NCBI RefSeq assembly: GCF_004005475.1
Contig: NZ_RZTZ01000004.1
Location: 248,001 to 312,000 of the forward strand
DNA length: 64,000 nt
Direction: 5' to 3'
Origin: Niallia taxi
GTDB taxonomy: Bacteria > Bacillota > Bacilli > Bacillales > Cytobacillaceae
The position numbers were made by a program, and so were the translations under genes. A model generated the notes under the pieces. It did no database searches. It had not been told where the DNA came from and saw nothing but the letters and a program-made list of their open reading frames with translations. Shown piece after piece: positions 26,289 through 34,739 of the stretch (the stretch's first letter is position 1; every line of letters begins with the position of its first letter).

Positions 26289-26609
26289 ATCGAAAATTTA
26301 ACTGAAATGCTAAAGGGTTCTTTAGAGGGCTGTGTACTGGAAATCATCAGTCGTAAAGAAACCTATGGCTATGAGATTACCCGTCGCTTAAATGAGCTTG
26401 GTTTTACCGAGGTTGTGGAAGGAACAGTCTACACCATTCTTGTGCGACTTGAGAAGAAAAAACTAGTCAACATAGAAAAGAAACCATCAGATATGGGACC
26501 GCCGCGAAAGTTTTATTCACTTAATGAGGCTGGTCGGCAGGAGCTTGAATTGTTTTGGAAGAAATGGGATTTCGTATCTTCGAAAATTGGTGTCTTAAAG
26601 TCAACATAG
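26289..26609 (+). CDS. PadR-family transcriptional regulator
   Basis: About 106 residues: PadR winged helix (MLKGSLEGCVLEIISRKETY, YGYEITRRLNELGF, EGTVYTILVRLEKKKL, PRKFYSLNEAGRQEL). GAGGAGG lies eight bases before an in-frame ATC codon that would begin (M)ENLTEM, where homologues start. The next ATG, six codons on, is 26 bases from that site. The start given is therefore non-canonical and tentative; the frame also extends up to an ATG at 26211 with no ribosome site. PadR proteins of this type repress drug-efflux ABC genes. Confidence 0.8.
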   Translation: MENLTEMLKGSLEGCVLEIISRKETYGYEITRRLNELGFTEVVEGTVYTILVRLEKKKLVNIEKKPSDMGPPRKFYSLNEAGRQELELFWKKWDFVSSKIGVLKST

Positions 26610-26659
26610 CTTGATGAGAGATGCTGCTGATTAGTTTTTAAAACAAGGAGGAAAATAAT

Positions 26660-27001
26660 ATGTTGGAAATGTTTAAAAAAATGCTTGGTGATAAAAAAGA
26701 ATATAAGATGATGATGGCACGTGTTGAAGCATTGCCAGAGGACTACCAGTTTGTCTTTAAGAAAATCCAAAACTATATGTGGCAATTCTCTGCAGGCAAC
26801 GGAATGGATATGCTGCATATTCAATATGAATTAATAGAGCTATTTGAAGGTGGTGCAGCAGAAGGCAGACAAGTGCTGGAGATAACTGGTGAAGATGTCT
26901 CCACATTTGCTGATGAGCTTGTCGCAAACGCAAAAACTTATGTTGCTAAATACCGTGAAGATTTGAATAAGAGTATTATGGATGAATTAGGAAAAAAGTG
27001 A
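26660..27001 (+). CDS. DUF1048 family protein
   Basis: 113 residues, helical, starting MLEMFKKMLGDKKEYKMMMA and containing LPEDYQFVFKKIQNYMW, the DUF1048 pattern. These proteins recur between PadR regulators and DrrAB-like ABC transporters in Firmicutes; function unknown, possibly a regulator partner or transporter accessory. AAGGAGG precedes the ATG. It follows padR by 50 bases and is likely co-transcribed. Confidence 0.8.
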   Translation: MLEMFKKMLGDKKEYKMMMARVEALPEDYQFVFKKIQNYMWQFSAGNGMDMLHIQYELIELFEGGAAEGRQVLEITGEDVSTFADELVANAKTYVAKYREDLNKSIMDELGKK

Positions 27002-27022
27002 AATGGAATAGATTAAATAAAG

Positions 27023-27102
27023 ACTGAATAGCTGATTGTTGTTTTCCTTCGTTATTCAGTTATATTTTTAATTCGGTACTAAGTAATAATGAATATCAGT
27101 CA
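27023..27102 (+). promoter_or_regulatory. second PadR-type operator region
   Basis: Two parts: an inverted pair ACTGAATA (27023-27030) and TATTCAGT (27053-27060), and a 27-base unit (27076-27102) that matches the unit upstream of padR at 24 positions. This suggests the ABC genes have their own regulated promoter. Confidence 0.55.
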
Positions 27103-27155
27103 GACTATATAGCTGATTTTAAGAATATTAAAATTATCCTTTAGGAGGCAAAAAA

Positions 27156-27917
27156 ATGAGCAGTCCAGTAATTTCCGTTAAGGGGCTAAAAAAAGCCTTT
27201 AAAGACAAAGAGGTATTAAAAGAGGTGAACTTTGAAGTGCAGCGTGGTGAAATTTTTGCCCTGCTTGGTTCAAATGGAGCTGGTAAAACGACAACGGTAA
27301 ATATCCTGTCAACGCTGCTGAAGCTTGATGGTGGTGAGGTTACTATTTGTGGCCATAATGTTATGGTTCAATCTGAGCTTGTTCGCAAAAGCATTAGTCT
27401 GACAGGACAGTTTTCTGCTTTAGACGGTATGTTGACAGGAAGAGAAAATCTGCTGATGATTGCCAAGCTGCGGAGAGTACCCAATCCAGCACAAGTCGCC
27501 GATAACCTTCTTACGAAATTCAGTCTGCAAGAAGCGGCGAACCTTCGTGCAGATAAATATTCAGGCGGGATGAAGCGCCGGCTTGATATTGCCATGAGCC
27601 TGATTGGGAACCCTGAAGTCATTTTTCTCGATGAACCGACAACAGGTCTAGATCCTGAAGCGCGACTTGAGGTCTGGAATACTGTCAAGGAGCTTGCAGG
27701 CGGCGGCACAACGATATTGCTGACAACCCAGTACTTGGAGGAAGCTGAACAACTGGCAGACCGTATCTCCATTTTGCATGGTGGAAATATCATTACGACA
27801 GGCACTCTAACAGAACTTAAAAAGATGTTTCCAAAAGCGGAAGTGGAATATATCGAGAAGCAGCCGACATTAGAGGAAATCTTCCTCGCAATCATTAGCA
27901 AAAAGGAGGAGAAATAA
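27156..27917 (+). CDS. ABC transporter ATP-binding protein, DrrA-type
   Basis: 253 residues: Walker A GSNGAGKTT (38-46), signature YSGGMKRR (135-142), Walker B VIFLDEPTTGLD (155-166), and the short C-terminal stretch typical of daunorubicin-resistance ATPases. It powers export with the permease encoded directly after it. GGAGGC precedes the ATG. The PadR + DUF1048 + DrrAB layout is a recurrent, inducible drug or antimicrobial efflux cassette. Confidence 0.92.
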   Translation: MSSPVISVKGLKKAFKDKEVLKEVNFEVQRGEIFALLGSNGAGKTTTVNILSTLLKLDGGEVTICGHNVMVQSELVRKSISLTGQFSALDGMLTGRENLLMIAKLRRVPNPAQVADNLLTKFSLQEAANLRADKYSGGMKRRLDIAMSLIGNPEVIFLDEPTTGLDPEARLEVWNTVKELAGGGTTILLTTQYLEEAEQLADRISILHGGNIITTGTLTELKKMFPKAEVEYIEKQPTLEEIFLAIISKKEEK

Positions 27918-28667
27918 ATGAACAGAAATACTGGGGTACTGCTTGGGCGTTTAATGCGAAATATTATGCGTAGCCCTGACACGATTATTACAGTAGCGAT
28001 TACGCCGATTATGATGATGCTGCTGTTTGTTTATGTATTCGGAGGTGCCATCAAGACAGGCGCGGAAAACTACGTTAATTATTTATTGCCGGGAATTTTG
28101 CTTATGGCGATTGCATCTGGTGTCGCTTATACATCTGTAAGGCTGTTCAATGATGTTAAGAGCGGTCTAATGGCAAGATTTATTACTATGCCTATCAAGC
28201 GCTCCGCAGTATTATGGGCTCATGTGTTAACATCACTTGTTTCGAATGCACTTACTGTCGTGCTTGTTATACTTGTTGCGCTCTTAATGGGTTTCCGCAC
28301 AAGCGCTCATATCGTTGAGTGGCTTGCGGTTGCTGGGATATTAGGATTGTTTACCCTGGCATTAACATGGCTGGCGATCATTCCTGGATTAACAGCCGTT
28401 TCAATGGAAGGGGCAACAGCCTATTCATACCCGCTAGTATTCCTGCCCTTTATAAGTTCAGCCTTTGTTCCGACAGAAACGATGCCTGCAATTGTTCGTG
28501 TGTTCGCTGAGAATCAGCCCGTAACGTCAATCGTGAACAGTATACGTGCCCTCCTATATGAAGGTTCTGTTGGAAATGATATTTGGATTGCGCTTGCCTG
28601 GTGTGTGGGAATAACGATAATAGCTTACGTATTCGCTAGTAAAGAGTTTAAGCGTAAATTAGGGTAA
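27918..28667 (+). CDS. ABC-2 type efflux permease, DrrB-type
   Basis: 249 residues, six predicted helices, with the ABC-2 layout (RNIMRSPDTIITVAITPIMM near the N-terminus, FLPFISSAFVPTETMP in the last loop). The start codon follows the ATPase stop immediately, with AAGGAGGAG embedded in the end of that gene, so translation is coupled. Substrate unknown. Confidence 0.9.
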   Translation: MNRNTGVLLGRLMRNIMRSPDTIITVAITPIMMMLLFVYVFGGAIKTGAENYVNYLLPGILLMAIASGVAYTSVRLFNDVKSGLMARFITMPIKRSAVLWAHVLTSLVSNALTVVLVILVALLMGFRTSAHIVEWLAVAGILGLFTLALTWLAIIPGLTAVSMEGATAYSYPLVFLPFISSAFVPTETMPAIVRVFAENQPVTSIVNSIRALLYEGSVGNDIWIALAWCVGITIIAYVFASKEFKRKLG

Positions 28668-28687
28668 GCACCTTATCAGATGGAAAT

Positions 28688-28817
28688 GAGGCTGGGACAT
28701 AAGCAATTAAGTCTAATCACGCACCGAAATATTTAAGTCTTTGACTAATAGTATGGTTTGTGCGTTTGTATTTTCTGGTGTGTAGATAGCTTATATTTTA
28801 TATTTTGTCCCATCCTT
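28688..28817. repeat. stem-bounded intergenic element (GGCTGGGACA type)
   Basis: The ends pair: GAGGCTGGGACATAA with TTTTGTCCCATCCTTA, 11 of 13 core positions. Within lie a second pairing ACGCAC/GTGCGT (28719-28724 with 28760-28765) and a repeated TTAAGTCT. Intergenic elements starting with GGCTGGGACA are common in Firmicutes, as long terminator-like hairpins. It lies just after the efflux operon and could end its transcript or encode a structured RNA. Confidence 0.6.
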
Positions 28818-28989
28818 ATTAGGCTGAAAACAGGCAAGTTCAATTCTTATAGCAGTGAAATAGTATAAGTGACTTAATAAATTACTAGACAAATCATTGG
28901 ATAATATTTCATTTTTATAAAATATAATGTATAATAATTCATATAAACGGACGTAAGAAGGAATCTTATGATTTGAAAGAAGTGTTTAT

Positions 28990-29622
28990 GTGAGTTTGTA
29001 TTTTGCTTATGTAATGGTTGGGCTTGCGATTGCAATGCCGGTTGGAGCAATTACAGTTGAGATGACGAAGCAAGGCTTAAAGAATGGGTTTTTGCATGGA
29101 TGGGCAGTAGGTATCGGAGGTATGACTGTTGATTTAATCTTGATAATAGCACTGTATTTAGGCTTAGCGAAAATATTAGCTATTCCATTTATACAAATGC
29201 CATTATGGATTGTGGGAGCCATTTTTTTATTTTTCCTTGCCTATGATTCTATTAAAAACGCAGATAAGGATATTACTATGGCAGGCGAAAAAGTCAACAA
29301 ATCCTTTTTCAAAACATATCGTAATGGCCTGCTTGTCGCGGTATCACCTGGGAATTTAGTGTTTTGGGTTTCTGTATTTGGAGCAGTGTTAGCAGATTCC
29401 TATAAAGGCAGTGAATCAAACAGCTTTGTCATTGTTGCATTAGGTATTATTACAGGCATATTATTACACGATATTGGGTTGTTAACGATCGTGTCGTTTA
29501 CAAGAAAAATTATGAACCGCCAAATGATTAAATGGACATCGATAATTGCAGGTATTTTATTGTTTGGATTCGGCTTCTATTTCTTATATGAGTTTTATAT
29601 CGGATTTCAAGCATTATTATAA
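28990..29622 (+). CDS. LysE-family amino-acid exporter
   Basis: 210 residues with six hydrophobic helices and the LysE/RhtB N-terminal signature (GLAIAMPVGAITVEMTKQGL with its conserved Pro-Gly region) and the mid-protein block VAVSPGNLVFWVSVFGA. Family members export amino acids such as lysine, arginine, threonine or homoserine lactone. GTG start after a weak AGAAG site. Monocistronic with its own terminator; substrate not predictable. Confidence 0.85.
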   Translation: MSLYFAYVMVGLAIAMPVGAITVEMTKQGLKNGFLHGWAVGIGGMTVDLILIIALYLGLAKILAIPFIQMPLWIVGAIFLFFLAYDSIKNADKDITMAGEKVNKSFFKTYRNGLLVAVSPGNLVFWVSVFGAVLADSYKGSESNSFVIVALGIITGILLHDIGLLTIVSFTRKIMNRQMIKWTSIIAGILLFGFGFYFLYEFYIGFQALL

Positions 29623-29671
29623 GGTATATATGAAAAGGTAATTCTAAAAAATATTGTATAGCAGTTTAAAC

Positions 29672-29706
29672 AGGTGTTTTCCTTCATTGGAAAATGCCTT
29701 TTTTAT
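29672..29706 (+). terminator. intrinsic terminator of the LysE gene
   Basis: Stem AGGTGTTTTCC/GGAAAATGCCT with one mismatch, 6-nt loop, then T run. Confidence 0.8.
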
Positions 29707-29959
29707 TTGGTGGGTATAAGATTTTCAATTGTCCTTTCCATTATATAAAGCTTTGACATTATTTAAATGCAAATGGCTATTAATCCATCAAATAAAAAAT
29801 CCTCTTGAGGCTGGATGATTAAATGGTTATACTCAAATGTACTTTAAAGATAGAGACAAGCAAAGGTTAAGGAGGAAACAAAGCTTTGTCTCGACAGGGG
29901 TTCATCACAATTTTGCTAATGCGTGCATACCATTGTTTGTTCCCAATGACATCTCTAAA

Positions 29960-29973
29960 TGTAAGCGTTTTAT
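29960..29973 (+). promoter_or_regulatory. possible CcpA cre site
   Basis: TGTAAGCGTTTTAT agrees with the left and central part of the cre consensus (TGWAANCGNTNWCA) but fails in the last two bases. It lies 29 bases before the PTS regulator start, a position at which CcpA would act as a road-block. Confidence 0.35.
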
Positions 29974-30001
29974 TATAAGATTATTTCAGGAGGTAGTTCC
30001 A

Positions 30002-32068
30002 ATGATGATTGATAAAAGACCTGCACTTTTACTTGAGTACCTTTTAAAAGTGAAGAGTACAACTATGAATCAGGTTATCGAACAAACTCAATTATCCAAA
30101 CGGCAAATTGCCTATGATATGGATAAAATCAATTATTGGTTAAAAGAGAGAAAGCTGCCTAGTATTACGTACAAAGGAATTAATTATATTCAAGTCCCAG
30201 AAGAGGTGGTGTTCCATTATAAAAAACAGCAAACAGAAAATAAGGAACAATCTATTTATTTAACAGAAGAGGAACGGTTAATATTCATTTATTTTTATCT
30301 TTTTATTCGGCAAGAAGCCATTTCATCTGTTCATTTAACACAGCTTTTACAGGTTAGTAAAAATACGGTTATATCCGATGTGAAGAAGGCCAATGAAAAA
30401 AATCAGTCATCATTGGTCGAGATTCGCTATTCCAGGCAGAAGGGCTACCATCTTTCTGGAACAGAGTCTGATAAGAGAATTTTACTCCAACATCATGTAG
30501 CTAAGATGCTGCAAGTTCCTTATTTCTCAACCATTATCAGATATTTGGGAAACGACCGAAAAGATCCAATTCAATTAGATTGGATTCACCGTGCTTTAAT
30601 TCAAATAGAAAAAGTGTTTGATTTACATTTTGTAGAGGAACGATTGCATCAATTTGCTTATTTTCTCATCTTTTATTCTTATCGGCTTAAAGAGCAGAAA
30701 TTAATTCGTTTTCATTATGATGAGATCGCATTATTAAAAAAAGACCCTATGTGGTTAGTCGCAGAGGAATTATGTCGTTTTCTTGATTTAGAGGCAGATG
30801 AAAATGAGTTATGCTATTTTACGATTCAATTATTAGGTCTCTCATTAGGAAGTCATTTTCCTCAAGGTAGCAGGAGGGATGTACTCTTCAACTTATGTGA
30901 ACAGCTAGTATTTGATTTTGAATATAAAGCGGCCATCGTTTTTGAAAAAAAGGATGAAGTTGTTCAATCCTTGTATCAACATTTAAAGCCAGCTTATTAT
31001 CGAATGAAATATCGCATTCCTATTAATAATCCGTTAATCAAGCAAATTAAAAATGAGCATAAAGAGCTTTATACCATTGTGCAGGAGCTGATTCAGCCGA
31101 TTGGCTTACTATTAGGAATAAATATCCCAGAGGAAGAAATCGGCTTTATTACGATTCATTTTGGCGCATTATTAGCAAAACCAAAGCAGGCTATGCCGAA
31201 AAAGAAACGAGCTATTGTCGTATGTCCAAGTGGTGTTAGCTCTTCGTTAATGGTAAGACATCTTGTCGAGTCGCTTTTTTCAGAAATAACTGTAGAAAAA
31301 ACATTATCGTTACAAGGATATCAGAAAGAGGATGTTAATCAATACGACCTTGTTTTTTCGACAGTAAAGATCGAGTCAAAGCTGCCTTGTTATTATGTTA
31401 AGCCATTAATGACGCCAAATGAAAAAAACAGCTTAGTTAATGAAGTATATCAGCAGCTTTTTAATATTCAATACCAGGATATATCTTTGAAAGAGCTTGT
31501 CCAAACAATTGGGCGGTATGCAAATATATATGATGAAAAGGGATTAACAAGTGCTTTAAGTCAACTGACTTTTCATCGAAAAACAGATATTCAGAGGGGG
31601 AGGAACCAACCTGTGTTAAGCGATTTATTAAAAGAAGACACCATTCAAGTTGTAGAACAACTGCCCGATTGGGAGGAAGCTTTAAAATTTGCAGCAAATC
31701 CGTTGTTAGAAAAAGGCACAATTGAGTCCTCTTATATAGAAGCGATGATTGCCAATATTAAAACATTAGGTCCATATGTAGTACTTGGTCCTGAAGTTGC
31801 CATCCCGCATGCACGGCCTGAAATGGGAGTGAATCAAGTAGGGATGAGCTTTCTTAAGCTTAATGAGCCTGTATATATTTTAAATGATGAAAGGTACCCT
31901 GTGCGCTTGTTTTTCTGTATTGCGGCTAGCGATAATACAACACATCTTAAAGCACTATCCCAATTGACGAAGCTGCTGAGCGATAAAAACAATATTGAAA
32001 TGTTAAAAGAAACAGAGTCATTGGAGAGCATTCTTCATTTATTCAAGTTATATTCGGAAGCGGTTTAA
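30002..32068 (+). CDS. PTS-regulated transcriptional activator (HTH-PRD-PRD-EIIB-EIIA)
   Basis: 688 residues, MtlR/LicR-like. N-terminal HTH domains (about 5-55 and 95-150), PRD1 (about 185-290, His216 candidate), PRD2 (about 300-395; conserved His353 in NEHKELY and His386 in TIHFGALL), an EIIB-like domain with VVCPSGVSSS (Cys408), and a C-terminal EIIA domain of the mannitol/fructose type with phospho-His603 in AIPHARP. It senses PTS phosphorylation state and should activate the operon that follows. ATG eight bases after AGGAGG; the frame extends further upstream but without a site. Confidence 0.9.
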   Translation: MMIDKRPALLLEYLLKVKSTTMNQVIEQTQLSKRQIAYDMDKINYWLKERKLPSITYKGINYIQVPEEVVFHYKKQQTENKEQSIYLTEEERLIFIYFYLFIRQEAISSVHLTQLLQVSKNTVISDVKKANEKNQSSLVEIRYSRQKGYHLSGTESDKRILLQHHVAKMLQVPYFSTIIRYLGNDRKDPIQLDWIHRALIQIEKVFDLHFVEERLHQFAYFLIFYSYRLKEQKLIRFHYDEIALLKKDPMWLVAEELCRFLDLEADENELCYFTIQLLGLSLGSHFPQGSRRDVLFNLCEQLVFDFEYKAAIVFEKKDEVVQSLYQHLKPAYYRMKYRIPINNPLIKQIKNEHKELYTIVQELIQPIGLLLGINIPEEEIGFITIHFGALLAKPKQAMPKKKRAIVVCPSGVSSSLMVRHLVESLFSEITVEKTLSLQGYQKEDVNQYDLVFSTVKIESKLPCYYVKPLMTPNEKNSLVNEVYQQLFNIQYQDISLKELVQTIGRYANIYDEKGLTSALSQLTFHRKTDIQRGRNQPVLSDLLKEDTIQVVEQLPDWEEALKFAANPLLEKGTIESSYIEAMIANIKTLGPYVVLGPEVAIPHARPEMGVNQVGMSFLKLNEPVYILNDERYPVRLFFCIAASDNTTHLKALSQLTKLLSDKNNIEMLKETESLESILHLFKLYSEAV

Positions 32069-32098
32069 TATAAAAAACAATTACTAGGAGGAATAAAG

Positions 32099-32380
32099 AT
32101 GAAAATATTAGCAATCTGTGGAACAGGCTTAGGAAGCAGTTTTATGTTAGAGATGAACGTGCAGCAAATTTTGTCAGAGCTTGGGATCAGCGGGATTGAG
32201 GTAGATCATTGTGACCTTAGCTCAGCAACGCCAGATTCAGCAGATCTGTTTATAGCGGCAAAGGACATTGCCACAGGAATGGGCCATTTAGGTGAGGTTA
32301 TTGTGATTGATAGCATCATAGATATGGATGGACTACGAGCGAAACTACAAGAAGTGTTACAACAAAAGGGCTTGCTGTAA
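32099..32380 (+). CDS. PTS ascorbate-family EIIB component
   Basis: 93 residues, UlaB/SgaB-like: phosphorylated Cys7 in AICGTGLGSSFM at the very N-terminus, then a Rossmann-like fold. It passes phosphate from an EIIA to the incoming sugar at the EIIC encoded next. GGAGG precedes the ATG. There is no separate EIIA gene in the operon; the only EIIA domain nearby is the one fused to the regulator. Confidence 0.9.
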   Translation: MKILAICGTGLGSSFMLEMNVQQILSELGISGIEVDHCDLSSATPDSADLFIAAKDIATGMGHLGEVIVIDSIIDMDGLRAKLQEVLQQKGLL

Positions 32381-32420
32381 GAATTAAATGCTAGATTAAG
32401 TGAACTATAGGGAGGCATAT

Positions 32421-33800
32421 ATGATGGGTGAAAGAATTCTCAAATTGATGATGGATATTTTGAGCCAACCAGCTGTCTTAATTGCATTAATTTCATTAGT
32501 AGGACTTATTATACAGAAAAAACCAACAAGTGAAATCGTAAAGGGTACAACTAAAACGTTTCTTGGCTTTCTAGTGATTTCAGCAGGCGCTGGAATCATA
32601 ACTCAGTCTCTCGATCCGTTCGGAAAAATGTTTCAGCACGCCTTTAATGTAACAGGTGTTGTTCCGAATAACGAGGCAATTGTTGCAGTGGCACTTAACG
32701 AATTTGGCAGTACCACAGCCTTTATTATGTTCTTTGGAATGATTGCCAACATTTTAATTGCACGATTTACAAGGTTGAAATATATCTTTTTAACTGGTCA
32801 TCATACTTTATATATGGCATGTATGCTTGCTGTTATCTTAGTTGTCTCTGGTTTAAAAGGAATACCCCTTATAATTATTGGATCCCTTGCCCTAGGTTTA
32901 ATCATGGCAGTGTTTCCTGCGATTTGTCAGCCGATTATGAGGAAAATTACAGGCAACAATAATGTTGGGTTTGGCCATTTTTCGAGCTTAGGCTATGTTG
33001 CGTCAGGTCTTATTGGAAAGCTTGTTGGAAAGGGATCACGCTCAACAGAAGAGATAAACTTTCCGAAAGGATTAGGCTTCTTGCGTGATAGTTCTGTGAC
33101 TATTTCGTTAACAATGGTGGTTCTTTATGTAATCATTGCCCTTTTTGCTGGTCCTTCCTATGTGGAGAAGGAACTAAGTAATGGCAGTCATTATCTTGTT
33201 TTCTCTATTATTCAAGGAGTTACTTTTGCTGCAGGAGTTTTTATCATCCTTTCAGGAGTTCGTCTCGTATTAGCAGAAATCGTGCCAGCATTTAAAGGGA
33301 TTTCTACGAAACTAGTTCCGAATTCTAAGCCTGCCCTTGATTGCCCTATTGTGTTTCCATATGCACCAAATGCAGTTTTAATTGGATTCTTTTCAAGCTT
33401 TGCTGGCGGAATTGTCGGCATGGTAATCCTTGCACTGACAGGCTCCGTAATCATTTTGCCAGGTGTAGTTCCGCATTTCTTTACTGGTGCAACAGCTGGG
33501 GTTTTTGGAAATGCTACAGGTGGCGTTCGAGGCGCTACAGTCGGATCATTTGTTAATGGATTATTAATAACCTTCCTGCCTGTATTCTTAATGCCTGTAC
33601 TTGGAGACTTAGGCTTTGTTAGCACAACATTTTCTGATGCAGACTTCGCTGTATCTGGAATTGTTCTTGGAAACGTCGCTAAATCGTTTGGAGCTACTGG
33701 TGTTACCATTACGGTTGTTGGTCTTGTCTTACTTGCTGTGGTATTTGGCTTCTTTAAGAAAAATAAAGACAGCAATAATTCACAAAAGCTTGGTGTATGA
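32421..33800 (+). CDS. PTS ascorbate-family EIIC permease (UlaA-like)
   Basis: 459 residues, 10-11 membrane helices, with typical UlaA blocks: MMDILSQPAVLIALISLVGL at the N-terminus, VALNEFGSTTAFIMFFGM, LTGHHTLYMACML and the repeated second half GATAGVFGNATGGVRGA. This superfamily (AG family) moves L-ascorbate or related sugar acids. Start at ATG five to eight bases after GGGAGG. With split transketolase genes following, the true substrate may be a pentose or ketose derivative rather than ascorbate. Confidence 0.88.
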   Translation: MMGERILKLMMDILSQPAVLIALISLVGLIIQKKPTSEIVKGTTKTFLGFLVISAGAGIITQSLDPFGKMFQHAFNVTGVVPNNEAIVAVALNEFGSTTAFIMFFGMIANILIARFTRLKYIFLTGHHTLYMACMLAVILVVSGLKGIPLIIIGSLALGLIMAVFPAICQPIMRKITGNNNVGFGHFSSLGYVASGLIGKLVGKGSRSTEEINFPKGLGFLRDSSVTISLTMVVLYVIIALFAGPSYVEKELSNGSHYLVFSIIQGVTFAAGVFIILSGVRLVLAEIVPAFKGISTKLVPNSKPALDCPIVFPYAPNAVLIGFFSSFAGGIVGMVILALTGSVIILPGVVPHFFTGATAGVFGNATGGVRGATVGSFVNGLLITFLPVFLMPVLGDLGFVSTTFSDADFAVSGIVLGNVAKSFGATGVTITVVGLVLLAVVFGFFKKNKDSNNSQKLGV

Positions 33801-33887
33801 TGCTAAGAATGTATATGGAACGCTAACGCTGCTTGTGAAGAGATGTTTGATATAGCAGGTCATTTGTTTACAAAAGGAGGAATTAGT

Positions 33888-34739
33888 ATGAGTTTGGATA
33901 CACAAAAGTTAGAGCTGTTCCGAGATGAGATACGCTTAAAAACATTAAAAGAGTTATATAACGTAGGTTTTGGTCATTATGGCGGAAGCTTGTCAATAGT
34001 TGAAGCATTGGCCGTACTATATGGAGAAGTGATGAGGATAGATCCGGAAAATCCAAATTGGGAAGAGCGTGATTATTTTATTCTATCAAAAGGTCATGGT
34101 GGGCCGAGTTTATATGCAACTTTAGCGGCTAAAGGCTATTTCCCAGAAGAGCATTTGTATACATTAAATCAAAATGGTACGAAGCTGCCTTCACATCCAG
34201 ACAAAAATTTAACACCTGGTGTCGATATGACAACAGGGTCTCTCGGGCAAGGAATTTCAGCGGCTGTTGGAGTAGCACTTTCTCATAAACTCGCTCATAA
34301 AGACAACTATACGTATTGTATAGTGGGAGATGGTGAATTAAACGAAGGGCAGTGCTGGGAGGCATTTCAATTTGCAGCACATCACAGGCTGAATCAGCTT
34401 GTTGTACTTGTTGATGACAATAAAAAACAGCTAGATGGGTTAACGAAGGATATTATTGATCCACTAGATTTCGTGGAGAAATTTAATGCCTTTGGCTTTT
34501 ATGTTAGGAAGGTGGATGGTGCTTCCGTGCAAGAAATCTTTGAAGCAATTGAAAAGGGAAAAGCGCAAAATGCTAAGCCGATAGCGATTATACTAGATAC
34601 AGTCAAAGGGCAAGGGGTTCCTTATTTAGAGGAGAAGGCCGATAACCATCATATCCGTCCTAGTGAAGCAGATGAAGCAGCTATTTTAAGTGCAGTTGCC
34701 GAATTAGAAACGAAACTTGGAAAGGGGGTGAAGGGATGA
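33888..34739 (+). CDS. transketolase-like protein, N-terminal (TPP) subunit
   Basis: 283 residues covering the TPP-binding half of transketolase: SKGHGGPSLYATLA, HPDKNLTPGVDMTTGSLGQG, GDGELNEGQ with the metal-binding Asp and a following VDDN. The pyrimidine-binding half is encoded by the next gene. ATG seven bases after AAAGGAGG. Together the two would transfer two-carbon units from a ketose phosphate produced by the PTS. The substrate is inferred only. Confidence 0.9.
   Translation: MSLDTQKLELFRDEIRLKTLKELYNVGFGHYGGSLSIVEALAVLYGEVMRIDPENPNWEERDYFILSKGHGGPSLYATLAAKGYFPEEHLYTLNQNGTKLPSHPDKNLTPGVDMTTGSLGQGISAAVGVALSHKLAHKDNYTYCIVGDGELNEGQCWEAFQFAAHHRLNQLVVLVDDNKKQLDGLTKDIIDPLDFVEKFNAFGFYVRKVDGASVQEIFEAIEKGKAQNAKPIAIILDTVKGQGVPYLEEKADNHHIRPSEADEAAILSAVAELETKLGKGVKG

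Noticed and set aside
27368-27982. 204-codon frame on the minus strand
   Set aside because: It lies wholly opposite the DrrA-type ATPase and its protein has a Ser/Arg/Pro-rich antisense composition with no ribosome site.
33212-33775. 187-codon frame on the minus strand
   Set aside because: Antisense shadow of the EIIC permease gene; Thr/Pro-rich with no family features.
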